Numbered from the stretch's first letter, positions 1 through 8,560 are shown. The stretch: DNA of 54,563 nucleotides from Phormidium willei BDU 130791 (GCA_001637315.1 LSZA01000014.1:1-54563), one strand, 5' to 3'. Program-made: numbers and translations. Notes: a model not told the origin generated them from the sequence alone.

Positions 1-14
1 ATGCCTTCTCCCCC

Positions 15-42
15 CTGTTCCCTGTTCCCTATTCCCTGTTCC
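15..42. repeat. CTGTTCC heptamer array (short tandem repeat)
   Basis: Four tandem heptamers, the third being the variant CTATTCC, end ten bases before the ATG of the DUF1824 gene. Short tandemly repeated repetitive sequences of this kind are well known in cyanobacterial genomes. A near-identical array, also containing one CTATTCC, lies at 47431-47463 directly before another start codon. No Shine-Dalgarno sequence is visible between array and ATG. Confidence 0.85.
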
Positions 43-52
43 CTTCTCCCCC

Positions 53-481
53 ATGCTAGACCACGAACAAACCCTCCTAAAACGAGTTGGACTGATTGAC
101 GAGGCGATCGCCGATCGCGGGGCCGTCCGTCAGGCCCTTTATGCCATCACCCCTCACTGTGACTATCAAATTTTCGGGATCTGTGCCGAGAGTAGCCAGG
201 AGGCGATCGCCGCCCTCAACCGCTACACCGATGTATTAGGATATCCTCGCGCCCCCGAACTCGATGCGATCGCCGGGGCCGTCTATCTCAAATATAATCC
301 TCGTACCGACCTCTGTTACCTCGACAGCTACGAAGGCAACGAACGGGGGGTTCTCATTTCTTGCCAGTCCGTTTATGACGATGGCATTCGAGACACCTAC
401 GGCCATTTTCCCTTAGATCTATTTGACGACATCTCCCCAGAGGAAATTCCCGAGGAGATTCCCTCAAAACTGCATTCCTAG
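53..481 (+). CDS. DUF1824 family protein
   Basis: A 142-residue soluble protein with no signal peptide or membrane segment. The middle part (YLKYNPRTDLCYLDSY, then a stretch including GVLISCQS and a C-terminal acidic tail DDISPEEIPEEIP) fits my memory of DUF1824, a small family confined to cyanobacteria and of unknown biochemical role. The ATG at 53 sits just after the heptamer repeat array and has no clear ribosome binding site. The following SDR gene starts 24 bases after the stop, so the two may be co-transcribed. Function unknown; the family call is by recalled consensus. Confidence 0.75.
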   Translation: MLDHEQTLLKRVGLIDEAIADRGAVRQALYAITPHCDYQIFGICAESSQEAIAALNRYTDVLGYPRAPELDAIAGAVYLKYNPRTDLCYLDSYEGNERGVLISCQSVYDDGIRDTYGHFPLDLFDDISPEEIPEEIPSKLHS

Positions 482-505
482 GCGTTTTTTAGAGAGTATA
501 GACCT

Positions 506-1327
506 GTGAACATTGCAATTCTTGGTTGTGGCTATGTCGGCATGGCAGCGGCCCGCCATTGGCAAGCCGCCGGCCATCACGTCACCGCCACCACCACCAA
601 TTCCGAACGAGTGTCCGAACTTGAGGCGATCGCCTCCCGCGTCGAACTCGTCCAAGGCAACAACCCTGACGACCTCAAACGGCTATTACAGGGACAAGAT
701 ACCCTAGTGATGAGTGTCGCCAGTAAAGGGCGGGCCTCCTACCAAAGCGTTTATCTGGATACCGCCAAAACTCTCGTGTCCGTTCTCCCTGACGTCCCCC
801 AACTGCGGCAGATTATCTATACCGGCAGTGGTAGCGTCTATGGCAACTGGGGAGGCGGTTGGGTGAACGAAACCACCCCTGCGAAACCGACGATGGAGAA
901 TTACGAGATTTTAGTCGAGACGGAACAAACCCTATTAAACGCCGCGAATGACGACTTGCGAGTTTGTATCCTCCGCCTGGGAGGGATTTATGGCCCCGGC
1001 CGGGAGATCGATCGCATCTACCGCCATTGGGCCGGACAAACCCGTCCAGGAGATGGATCTCGCCCCAGTAACTGGATTCACCTCGATGATATTGTCGGGG
1101 CCATGGCCTTTGCCCAAGACCAGCGTCTTGCGGGGATTTATAATCTAGTCGACGACGACCACCCACCAACCCGAGAGGTAGTTGAGGCGGTCTGTCAAAC
1201 CTATCAGTTGCCCCCCGTCACCTGGGATGGATCTGAACCGGCGACCGTTCGCTATAGCGGTAAACTCTCCAACCAGAAAATTAAGGATGCCGGCTATGAG
1301 TTGATTCATCCTCATCGCATCATTTAG
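506..1327 (+). CDS. NAD-dependent epimerase/dehydratase (extended SDR) family protein
   Basis: A 273-residue Rossmann-fold oxidoreductase or epimerase. The N-terminus reads MNIAILGCGYVG, the GxxGxxG-type dinucleotide-binding loop (residues 4-13), followed by SMSVASKG-like and TGSGSVYGNWGG segments at about residue 110, where extended SDR enzymes carry the catalytic Ser and Tyr region. LRLGGIYGPGR (about residues 156-166) is the typical SDR substrate-side motif. The start is GTG at 506. The downstream holB gene starts only 4 bases after the stop, suggesting a small operon DUF1824-SDR-holB. Proteins of this type are often annotated as nucleoside-diphosphate-sugar epimerases; the substrate cannot be read from sequence. 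Confidence 0.85.
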   Translation: MNIAILGCGYVGMAAARHWQAAGHHVTATTTNSERVSELEAIASRVELVQGNNPDDLKRLLQGQDTLVMSVASKGRASYQSVYLDTAKTLVSVLPDVPQLRQIIYTGSGSVYGNWGGGWVNETTPAKPTMENYEILVETEQTLLNAANDDLRVCILRLGGIYGPGREIDRIYRHWAGQTRPGDGSRPSNWIHLDDIVGAMAFAQDQRLAGIYNLVDDDHPPTREVVEAVCQTYQLPPVTWDGSEPATVRYSGKLSNQKIKDAGYELIHPHRII

Positions 1328-1331
1328 AGAC

Positions 1332-2267
1332 ATGGTGGCTTTAGACAAACCCATCGGCCAGACGGCCGGCTTACGATTTATCGAGGCCGCCATTGCCCGC
1401 GATCGCATTGCCCCGGCCTATCTCTTCGTCGGGGCTGAGGGAATTGGCCGGGCGATCGCGGCCCGTTATTTTGCCCGACAACTCCTTAAGACCTCTCGGC
1501 CGGATTTGGGCAATCATCCCGACTTCCTTCAGGTTGAACCCACCTATCTCGACAAAAAAGAACTCTATACCGTCAGCCAGGCCCGCGAGAGAGGACTCAA
1601 ACGCAAATCACCGCCGCAAATTCGTCTGCAACAAATTCGCGATCTGAGTCAGTTTCTGGCCAACCCTCCCTTAGAAGCTTCTCGCAAAGTCATTATCATC
1701 GAACAGGCCGAACGCATGGCCGAAGCCGCCGCCAACGGACTGCTGAAAACCTTAGAAGAACCCGGACGGGCCACGTTAATCCTGATTGCCCCATCCTCGG
1801 AGAGTTTGTTGCCGACACTGGTTTCTCGCTGTCAGCGGATTCCCTTTTCTCGTCTTTCGGGGGAGGAGATGTCCCAGGTGTTGCAGATGACGGGACATGA
1901 GGAGATTCTCAACCATCCGGCCATCTTGGCCATCGCCCAGGGAAGTCCGGGAGTCGCCATTGCGGCGTGGGACCAACAACAGGCCATTCCCGCCGAATTG
2001 TTAGAGAAAGTCCATCAGTCTCCCAGCAGTTTACGGGAAGCTTTGCAGTTAGCCAAGGAAATCAGTTACACCCTGGACACCCCGGAACAACTTTGGTTAC
2101 TCGACTATCTCCAACAAGCCTATTGGCGGTCTAGTGGCGGGAGTCTGTCTCCGACTGTGCTACAACCGTTAGAAGATGCCCGGCGACATCTCAATCGCTT
2201 TGTACAGCCACGTCTAGTTTGGGAAGTGACCTTGATGCAGCTGGCTGAGGCGATCGCCGTCCGTTAG
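1332..2267 (+). CDS. holB: DNA polymerase III subunit delta'
   Basis: A 311-residue clamp-loader protein of the DnaX/HolB AAA+ group, which helps load the sliding clamp during replication. Evidence is the N-terminal IAPAYLFVGAEGIGR, a P-loop-like segment lacking the Walker lysine, as expected for non-ATP-binding delta'. VIIIEQAERMAEAAANGLLK and LKTLEEP follow (about residues 117-142), then LVSRCQRIPF with the sensor-like SRC motif (about residues 163-172). A cyanobacterial delta' of about 310-320 residues is usual. ATG at 1332 follows the SDR stop by 4 bases. Confidence in the delta' call is high; a tau/gamma subunit would keep Lys in the P-loop and be longer. Confidence 0.9.
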   Translation: MVALDKPIGQTAGLRFIEAAIARDRIAPAYLFVGAEGIGRAIAARYFARQLLKTSRPDLGNHPDFLQVEPTYLDKKELYTVSQARERGLKRKSPPQIRLQQIRDLSQFLANPPLEASRKVIIIEQAERMAEAAANGLLKTLEEPGRATLILIAPSSESLLPTLVSRCQRIPFSRLSGEEMSQVLQMTGHEEILNHPAILAIAQGSPGVAIAAWDQQQAIPAELLEKVHQSPSSLREALQLAKEISYTLDTPEQLWLLDYLQQAYWRSSGGSLSPTVLQPLEDARRHLNRFVQPRLVWEVTLMQLAEAIAVR

Positions 2268-2293
2268 GCCGGGATTAACGAAGCCAAGATTAA

Positions 2294-2890
2294 CTAAGCT
2301 GCGATTAACTCTCGATTTTCCTTGTGCATCACCAGCCAATGTTTGGAAGCATCCAGAAATAGGCGATTTTGGCGTTTGAACTCTCCTAAAATGCGGGTTA
2401 CGGTGACGCGATTGACACCGATCGCATTGGCTAAGTCTTGATGAGTCAGCCTGGCTTTAAGGCGAACGCCATCGGCTGTCGGTTGTCCCATTTCCCGAAT
2501 CAACAGTCGTAGTAAGTTTTCCAGGCGATCGCTGGCCCGTTTCTGGGCGGTAATACTCAACAAATGTTCTAATTGATAGAGTCGCTTGGCTTTCTGCTGA
2601 ATCAACGTGTAGCCAAGTTGAGGACTACGTTCAATCTCATCGAGGGGATACCAGGTCATCATTACCCGAGATAGGGCTTTCATTTGATGGTTATGACGAG
2701 TGGTTAATCCTTCTCCTAACCACATCGAGGGACCCACCCAGCCTAACACTCGTTCTTCGCCCATCACCATGTAGGTGTTGAGTTGGACCCAACCTTGGCA
2801 AACTTGCCAAATTCCAGTGCTTGATTGCGGTAAGAGATCGCCGCGATCGTAAATACGACTGGTTCGATGACGCATGACGGTCGGTTGCAT
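2294..2890 (-). CDS. Crp/Fnr family transcriptional regulator
   Basis: A 198-residue regulator with an N-terminal cyclic-nucleotide-binding-like beta-roll and a C-terminal winged helix. The recognition region LTHQDLANAIGVNRVTVTRIL (from about residue 145) is the Crp/Fnr helix-turn-helix and resembles that of NtcA. The beta-roll is short and lacks an obvious cAMP-binding motif, so the effector is unknown. An upstream in-frame ATG exists at 2950, but GGAGG lies just before the ATG at 2890, which decides the start. It is convergent with holB (26 bases between stops) and divergent from the hemerythrin gene, so it could control that gene. Confidence 0.85.
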   Translation of the reverse strand: MQPTVMRHRTSRIYDRGDLLPQSSTGIWQVCQGWVQLNTYMVMGEERVLGWVGPSMWLGEGLTTRHNHQMKALSRVMMTWYPLDEIERSPQLGYTLIQQKAKRLYQLEHLLSITAQKRASDRLENLLRLLIREMGQPTADGVRLKARLTHQDLANAIGVNRVTVTRILGEFKRQNRLFLDASKHWLVMHKENRELIAA

Positions 2891-3217
2891 AATTTCCTCC
2901 CCGTGGGGTGTGTGGCAGCGAGGACTCGGAGACCGATAGGATTTCTCCAACTAGCCCTAAAGCTTAGAATAGGGAGTCAACGTTAAATTTCCGTAAAGAC
3001 AAGGCAAACTTTAGGAATAGCTTAGCCCTGTTGATCTCGACTGTTGTAACACCTTTTGACTGAGTCTGGGTAATCTTTGACAGATTTAAGCTGAAAAATG
3101 CTTTAAAATCAAGACCATAGCACTGAGAAATGAGGAGATAGACTCTCCAAGACTCTCTTGGGCTACCTAGTTCAGTGATTGACCCGAAACGTTTACTGTT
3201 CATTGGGACTTAAAGCG
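2891..3217. other. Intergenic region between Crp/Fnr regulator and hemerythrin
   Basis: About 330 bases separate two divergent genes. The stretch is more AT-rich than its neighbours and should hold both promoters. I saw no perfect NtcA-type GTA-N8-TAC box, no tRNA and no strong terminator. Reading frames that cover it (for instance an unlikely 79-residue frame on the minus strand) have no ribosome binding site. Confidence 0.5.
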
Positions 3218-3619
3218 ATGCGAACGATTCCTTGGGATGAGTCTTTGCGAATTGGAATTGATACGATTGACAAGCAACATCAACAATTGATTGAACATCT
3301 CAATCTGTTAATGGTGGCGTTGGAAGAAAATAAAGGAAAGTCGGAAATCGAAAAAATCATCAAGTTTTTGGATCGATATATTGCACTTCATTTTGGTTTT
3401 GAAGAAAACTGCATGAATGCCTATCAATGCCCAATCGCCTGCAAGAACAAAGAGGCTCATGCCTATTTTCGGCAAACCTTTGAAGAGATAAAAACCCAAT
3501 TTCGTCAAGAAGGTGCAAGTCTTTCGTTGGTTCTAAAAGTCAACCAAAAACTTCTAGATTGGTTTATCAACCATATCCGCAAAATCGATATGCAGCTCAA
3601 ACCCTATACACAGAGTTAA
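3218..3619 (+). CDS. Bacteriohemerythrin (hemerythrin-like di-iron protein)
   Basis: A 133-residue four-helix O2-binding protein. The family signature is complete: the opening IPWDESLRIGIDTIDKQHQQL supplies the first His, LHFGFEENCM the HxxxE-type pair, EAHAYFRQTF the next His, and FINHIRKID the HxxxxD pair near the C-terminus. These His, Glu and Asp residues bind the diferric centre. The frame is open from 3179, but MRTIPWDESL at 3218 matches the family N-terminus, so I chose that ATG. Single-domain bacterial hemerythrins store or sense O2, or protect O2-sensitive enzymes. It stands alone, divergent from the Crp/Fnr gene. Confidence 0.92.
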   Translation: MRTIPWDESLRIGIDTIDKQHQQLIEHLNLLMVALEENKGKSEIEKIIKFLDRYIALHFGFEENCMNAYQCPIACKNKEAHAYFRQTFEEIKTQFRQEGASLSLVLKVNQKLLDWFINHIRKIDMQLKPYTQS

Positions 3620-3665
3620 CAGCAAGGTTAACCGCAAGGGTCGTGACTGATTGTGTTAAGTGTTG

Positions 3666-4331
3666 ATGGCAAATGACGACAGTTTCAATTACGATAACTT
3701 CATAACTTCTATGATGCGTGTATTGGCGATCGCCCTCACCCTACCCCTAAGCCTCTCCCTGGCCACTGGTCTCCTGACCAGTTCTGCCCAGGCTGAGATC
3801 CGATCGTGTCCTACCGCTGCCCGCAATACGCCCTGGGGCGAGTGTTACCGGGACTTACGCCAGGGACTAGCCAACTCAGCGGTCTCACTCTACCGTATGG
3901 GAGTCTTGGCCCAATCGTCTCAACCGGCAACGGATGCAGATCGCGTGATGATTCCCTTTGAAACCGAAATCCAAGGCAACTACAGTGGTGTGCATGAGTC
4001 TTTTGAGAAGCACATGACGGATGAGTCGGACTGGCAGCGTTTTTGGCAACAACTTCAGGGGAACACCTCGCCAGCGGCCGACATTCCCGAGATTGACTTT
4101 GAGCAGTATAGTCTGATTGCCGTGGGATTGGGCGATCGCCCCGATGGGTCCTATGGTGTCCAAATAGACCGGGTACGGCAACAAGACGAGGGTCTAGTTG
4201 TCCACTATTTAGAAACTCGTAGTTGTGGCATGGCGACCATGGCGATTACTCAGCCGTATCAAATCATACGCATTGAACGCACCCGTCTTCCGGTGAGTTT
4301 CCAGCATCATCAGGCACCTCGGGACTGTTAA
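3666..4331 (+). CDS. Exported protein with PrcB-like C-terminal domain
   Basis: About 221 residues. A hydrophobic segment (ALTLPLSLSLATGLLTSSAQA) ends in an AQA signal-peptidase site, so the protein should be exported. The C-terminal third (YSLIAVGLGDRPDGSYGVQI, then VHYLETRSC and PYQIIRIERT) resembles the PrcB_C domain (named after the dentilisin complex protein PrcB): a beta-sandwich with a G-x-x-P-x-G-x-Y core. Three starts are possible: GTG 3660, ATG 3666 and ATG 3711; the last gives the most standard signal peptide. Two Cys near the N-terminus of the mature part and one near the end could form a disulphide. Role unknown; the S8 protease at 40.4-42.5 kb is not adjacent. Confidence 0.7.
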   Translation: MANDDSFNYDNFITSMMRVLAIALTLPLSLSLATGLLTSSAQAEIRSCPTAARNTPWGECYRDLRQGLANSAVSLYRMGVLAQSSQPATDADRVMIPFETEIQGNYSGVHESFEKHMTDESDWQRFWQQLQGNTSPAADIPEIDFEQYSLIAVGLGDRPDGSYGVQIDRVRQQDEGLVVHYLETRSCGMATMAITQPYQIIRIERTRLPVSFQHHQAPRDC

Positions 4332-4389
4332 CCCTTGCGAGAACCTGGAATAATGGGATCGATGCCAACACTGCAATGCCATTCTTCCT

Positions 4390-5709
4390 ATGAGTAGCCC
4401 AAAAATCATTGTTCTCGACGACGATCCCACCGGTTCCCAGACCGTTCACAGTTGTCTCTTGCTCACCCAATGGGATGTCGAGACCTTAAAATTGGGACTC
4501 GTGGATGAGGCGCCGATTTTCTTTGTCCTCACCAATACTCGCGCCTTGGCCCCTGAAGCGGCCCGTCAAGTGACCTGTGAAGTTTGTCAAAATCTCAAGA
4601 CGGCGATCGCCCAAGTGGGGATTGACGATTTCCTGGTGGTTAGTCGCTCCGACTCCACCCTACGGGGTCATTATCCCATCGAAACCGATGCGATCGCCCA
4701 AGAACTCGGCTCCTTTGACGCGCATTTCCTCACCCCCGCCTTCTTTGAGGGAGGACGCATCACCCGCGACAGCATCCATTATCTCCATGTAGACGGACAA
4801 CCGGTTCCCGTCCATGAAACCGAATTTGCCCGCGATTCCGTTTTTGGCTATCACCACAGCTATCTCCCCGACTATGTGGCCGAGAAGACCCAGGGAACCA
4901 TTGCCCCTGAGGCGGTGGAACGGTTTACTCTGGATGAGGTGCGATCGGGCTGTTTCGAGCGGTTAATGGCCTTAGACAACAACACCTGTGGCGTAGTGGA
5001 TGCCGAAACCCAAACCGATTTAGACCAATTCGCCGCCGACATCCTCAAAGCCGCCAGTCAAGGCAAACGCTTTCTCTTCCGCAGTGCCGCCAGTCTCCTC
5101 ACCTCCCTAGCCAATCTCGGCCCCCAACCCATCGCCGCCGAAGACATGGCCCAATATGTGCGGGGTGGCAAACCGGGGGCTGTCTTAGTCGGGTCCCATG
5201 TCAAGAAAACGACCCAACAACTTCAGCATTTATTACAAGAAACGGGAGTGGCTGGGGTGGAAGTGGATGTTCGCCATCTCCTGGATGAGTCTCCCCAACA
5301 GCGAGAGGCGTTGTTAACAGGGGTTTTAGAGAAAGTGCAAGAGAGTTGGTCCAGTGGCCAAACTCCCGTTATCTATACCAGTCGTGAAGAATTGCAATTT
5401 CCCGACCCCGATACCCGTCTCAAGTTCGGCGTTGCGGTGTCTCAATTACTCATGGATGTGGTGCGGGGATTACCGCCGGAATTGGGCTTCCTGATTAGTA
5501 AAGGGGGCATTACCTCCAATGATGTCTTAAGTGAAGGGTTGGCCCTGCGAACGGCGAAACTCTTGGGGCAAATTCTGGCAGGCTGTTCCGTCGTACGGAC
5601 TCCCGAGACTCATCCTCAGTTTCCCAATTTACCGGTGGTTCTCTTCCCCGGCAATGTGGGAGATGAGCGGGGGTTAGCGACCGTCTATCGTCGCTTTGCT
5701 GGGGATTGA
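4390..5709 (+). CDS. Four-carbon acid sugar kinase family protein (DUF1537)
   Basis: A 439-residue ATP-dependent kinase of the DUF1537 (OtnK/DtnK/YgbK) family, which phosphorylates threonate- or erythronate-like sugar acids. The N-terminal DDDPTGSQTVHS (residues 9-20) is the substrate-binding signature of the family. Near the C-terminus, ISKGGITSNDV and LFPGNVGDERG form the nucleotide-binding motifs. Length matches the family. The partners usually encoded with it in heterotrophs (dehydrogenase PdxA2, aldolase) are absent here, so the pathway is unclear. Its 3' end overlaps the alginate-lyase-family gene on the other strand by 25 bases. Confidence 0.88.
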   Translation: MSSPKIIVLDDDPTGSQTVHSCLLLTQWDVETLKLGLVDEAPIFFVLTNTRALAPEAARQVTCEVCQNLKTAIAQVGIDDFLVVSRSDSTLRGHYPIETDAIAQELGSFDAHFLTPAFFEGGRITRDSIHYLHVDGQPVPVHETEFARDSVFGYHHSYLPDYVAEKTQGTIAPEAVERFTLDEVRSGCFERLMALDNNTCGVVDAETQTDLDQFAADILKAASQGKRFLFRSAASLLTSLANLGPQPIAAEDMAQYVRGGKPGAVLVGSHVKKTTQQLQHLLQETGVAGVEVDVRHLLDESPQQREALLTGVLEKVQESWSSGQTPVIYTSREELQFPDPDTRLKFGVAVSQLLMDVVRGLPPELGFLISKGGITSNDVLSEGLALRTAKLLGQILAGCSVVRTPETHPQFPNLPVVLFPGNVGDERGLATVYRRFAGD

Positions 5710-7142
5710 GAGGATTCGCCATAAATAAAGGTGAAGACACTGGCGGGACTATGGAGAGGATGGGCCGTCTCTTGGGGGATTAACTTCGGCGCGTTGGCGG
5801 CGATGATGTCTTCATAAAACGGGGCATCTTCGGGGTAGTAGTCTTGGGCCAGGAGAAACAGATAGAGGGTATGGTATTTGGGGTTTTCCCCAAAATAGGG
5901 TTCATAGGCGATGGGACAATCGCCGTCGTAGGGGTCGGGGGAGGGTTCGAGGTCTTCGATATCTCGGCAGTCCTCCCGTCCCCAGGGATAGTCTAGGTAA
6001 TACTGGCCGTAGAAGCGCAGGGCATTGCGAATCGATTGGTTTTCAACGTCTATCAATCGCTGGTCTGGGTATTGCAGGCCGTTGAGTTCCGCCATATGGG
6101 CCGTGAGGATGAGGCCTTCGAGGTGGAAGACGCTGTAGGCAAATCCCACTCCTTGGGTCACGTCTTCGTCCCACCAGCGATGGCGGTCGTAGATGTCGTT
6201 TTGGGCGGGGGGATGGGGGAGACTGCGGTGGCGATCGTAGATTTCCCCGGTTCGCGCTTGAATGGGCAAATGAGAGAAGCCCCGGTTCCGGCGAAAGAGA
6301 TTATCGGGGTTATCTTCCTCATAAATGGCATCCCGGACTAAGTTGGCATAGTTCCAGGGACTGTCGTCTAAGACATAGTCCAGTAACTCATCATCTTCAC
6401 CATAGAGGGCTGCAATCAACATCCCTTGTAAATGTCGGGAGAGGTGGTTGTTGGCCCCTTCGCGAGAGAGGTGACGCAGCCAATAGCGATGACTGGTTTG
6501 GATTTGTTGACCCAGGGCCAGGAACCAATCTCGAACCTGTTGCTGTTCTCTCGGCGACATCTGGGGGGCGACGAGTTGAAAGGCTTGGGCGTAGTAGTGA
6601 AAGAGGCGGCCGATATCGAGTCCGGCCCCGATGAGATCGTCACGGTGTCCTTGTCCGACTTGGGTTCCGCCGTCAGCTTCGGCCCAAGCTAGGAGGGTAT
6701 CGATGGTGGTTTGGCAATGGTCGGCGGCCGCTTCGATGACGCAAACTAAGGCGGTATAGAGGCTGGGGGTGAGTCCGGTGGTGGCGGCTTGGCGGTAGTC
6801 GTCGCGTCGGGTTCCGGTGTAGACGGGTGGGGGGGAGTTTTGGACTCGTTGTTGGAAGCGATCGGCTTTGCGTTTAATGTCCCGATAGGCGGCGTGGGTG
6901 AGGGGATAGTGGTCTGGGGATTGTTGGAGTCGGTGTTGGGCTTGTTGTAAAGCCTTATTACTAAACAACACTGGGCTAAACTCTGTGGAAGTTATGCCCT
7001 GGGTCTTTGTCCTTAGTTGCCAAGTTAATGGGAGAAATGCTGATTCAAAAGTTTCATACCCCGGCTCTAATTGAATCTGGTGCAAGCTAAGTGAACTTAC
7101 AAGAATAAGCAAAATCAAACCAATCAAAGTTTTGGGAGTCAT
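5685..7142 (-). CDS. Alginate lyase family protein (membrane-anchored or exported)
   Basis: A 485-residue protein. The N-terminal hydrophobic stretch TLIGLILLILVSSLSL is a signal peptide or anchor, so it acts outside the cytoplasmic membrane. The body is helical and resembles the (alpha/alpha) toroid of alginate-lyase-like (PL5-related) proteins: LFSNKALQQAQHRLQ, then NNHLSRHLQGMLIAALYGED (the NNH core), then an Arg/His/Tyr-rich segment (GFSHLPIQARTGEIYDRH), then VGFAYSVFHLEGLILTAHMA. Expected role is beta-elimination of a uronic-acid polymer or periplasmic binding of it. It lies 3 bases downstream of the sulfotransferase-like gene, so the two form an operon. Base composition changes inside the gene: the first 60 codons or so are AT-rich, the rest GC-rich. 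Substrate not determinable. Confidence 0.75.
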   Translation of the reverse strand: MTPKTLIGLILLILVSSLSLHQIQLEPGYETFESAFLPLTWQLRTKTQGITSTEFSPVLFSNKALQQAQHRLQQSPDHYPLTHAAYRDIKRKADRFQQRVQNSPPPVYTGTRRDDYRQAATTGLTPSLYTALVCVIEAAADHCQTTIDTLLAWAEADGGTQVGQGHRDDLIGAGLDIGRLFHYYAQAFQLVAPQMSPREQQQVRDWFLALGQQIQTSHRYWLRHLSREGANNHLSRHLQGMLIAALYGEDDELLDYVLDDSPWNYANLVRDAIYEEDNPDNLFRRNRGFSHLPIQARTGEIYDRHRSLPHPPAQNDIYDRHRWWDEDVTQGVGFAYSVFHLEGLILTAHMAELNGLQYPDQRLIDVENQSIRNALRFYGQYYLDYPWGREDCRDIEDLEPSPDPYDGDCPIAYEPYFGENPKYHTLYLFLLAQDYYPEDAPFYEDIIAANAPKLIPQETAHPLHSPASVFTFIYGESSQSPAKRR

Positions 7143-7145
7143 GGT

Positions 7146-8411
7146 TTAGAAAGAATTAGAATTCACGACAATTCGGCATACTAAATTCTGCCATTCAGGC
7201 AAGTTCGTTAAATCTTCAGAATTAAACGACTCACCATGACATATGGACAACTGAAGGAAGCGATTCAACCAATCTATAATGAATTCCGTTTTGGAAAAAT
7301 CGGAATAACGCTGTGATTTTTGCAGCCGTGACGCCATTTCAAAGAAATCTCCTTGACAATAAGCTGCCCAAGCTTCCCAGACAAGGCATTGGTAGCAAGC
7401 ATCAGGATCTTGAGCAACAGATTGTTGAAACTTAAAGCGCCGAATTATCCAATCTTTTTCTTGATTATTACGTTGTATATTTTGCAGATTTTCTTGTGTC
7501 TTATGAAGTTGACAAACATAAAGTCTTAGTTTGTTTTTTAAGGTTTTTATTAGCTGATTTGCTTCTTGCATTTCCATATTTAGCTTTTTAACATGTAACC
7601 AATCTTGAATTGTCCATTGTAGAGATGAATGGTCAGCAATTTTTGATTTTTTATCCGTTTCATACTGATCATGAGTAGTCCACGCCTGTTGGTTTAAAGT
7701 TTCGTAAAGTGCGATCGCCTCAGGATACCTGTGAGTGATAAGATGTCGCAGTCTGTACTCCTCAGAGATTTCATTTTTGAACTGATTTATCAGTTCTGTT
7801 GAGATTAACGACTCATTAATTGGCGATGTAAATCGTGTCTTAATTTCTTGAAGATAGGCTTCGGGCTCATTATAAACACTATCAAACTTAGCCAATAGAC
7901 AATCTTGAGGATACATAGCACAAAAACTAGAAATCACTTGATTATACTGACTCCATAATTCAATAAATTTATTTAAATTTTCATCAAAAACAGCTTCAAA
8001 CTCTTCATAATATCGATTCAAGATAGACCAAGGAGAATCGTAGATCAAAATAAATTTTGCATTAGGAATTTGATATTTCCAGAATTCTAAAAATAAACTT
8101 GTATAAGGATCAGACCAACCCCATAAATATAGATGATTGCGACAAGAAATTAATGTTTGAGCTTGACTTTTGTGATAGTCGTCTAACAAAATTGTTTCAT
8201 CAGAAGCCGATGAGGCGATAATTTCTTCCTGAAAATTGCTGAAGCTACCGAGAGCCTGGTCTTGATCCATCGTTACTCCACTCCCCTTAAGTAGGGAGGA
8301 AGCCAAAGATAGTCCTGAGTAATGCATTCCCGTAGCCACGAAAATAGAACGATTAGAAAGGTTGAACGTCTTGGAAGACTTAGTCATCGTTAATCCATCG
8401 ATAAGATCCAT
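7146..8411 (-). CDS. Sulfotransferase-like P-loop protein with shared C-terminal module
   Basis: A 421-residue protein. Residues about 24-40 (FVATGMHYSGLSLASSLL) match the GMHRSGTS-type PAPS-binding loop of sulfotransferases. NAKFILIYDSPWSIL is the place of the second PAPS motif, but the usual Arg is replaced by Asp. The middle (about 270-330) is a charged coiled coil. The C-terminal 75-80 residues (LVWEAWAAYCQGDF to EWQNL) closely parallel the C-terminus of the GT2 enzyme at 14714-15685. ATG at 8411 is used; ATG at 8387 is also possible. It is AT-rich and sits in the island, 3 bases before the alginate-lyase-family gene and divergent from the BNR_4 gene. It could sulfate a glycan, but the Asp replacement leaves activity in doubt. 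Confidence 0.7.
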   Translation of the reverse strand: MDLIDGLTMTKSSKTFNLSNRSIFVATGMHYSGLSLASSLLKGSGVTMDQDQALGSFSNFQEEIIASSASDETILLDDYHKSQAQTLISCRNHLYLWGWSDPYTSLFLEFWKYQIPNAKFILIYDSPWSILNRYYEEFEAVFDENLNKFIELWSQYNQVISSFCAMYPQDCLLAKFDSVYNEPEAYLQEIKTRFTSPINESLISTELINQFKNEISEEYRLRHLITHRYPEAIALYETLNQQAWTTHDQYETDKKSKIADHSSLQWTIQDWLHVKKLNMEMQEANQLIKTLKNKLRLYVCQLHKTQENLQNIQRNNQEKDWIIRRFKFQQSVAQDPDACYQCLVWEAWAAYCQGDFFEMASRLQKSQRYSDFSKTEFIIDWLNRFLQLSICHGESFNSEDLTNLPEWQNLVCRIVVNSNSF

Positions 8412-8560
8412 TGTCTATTCTTTATCCTGGGTATCTGAGCCTTTAACCGGATAATTCAGAATAAATCTTAAATTTATCCGGAATTCGGTCTAGCAAGACT
8501 GAGGATATAGACTGAGCTATTTGTTTCCTATAGCAAAGTAGTTGATCTAATGTCATAAAA
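8412..8560. promoter_or_regulatory. Divergent promoter region with inverted repeat
   Basis: This 149-base AT-rich spacer lies between two divergently read glycan genes. It contains an exact inverted repeat, CCGGATAA at 8447-8454 and TTATCCGG at 8474-8481, with a 19-base spacer. The symmetry and central place suggest an operator or a leader hairpin shared by both genes; that role is inferred. Confidence 0.4.

Noticed and set aside
3660..4331. A functional link between the PrcB-like protein and the S8 protease at 40.4-42.5 kb.
   Set aside because: They lie 36 kb apart, and the PrcB name comes from a different protease complex; no evidence joins them.
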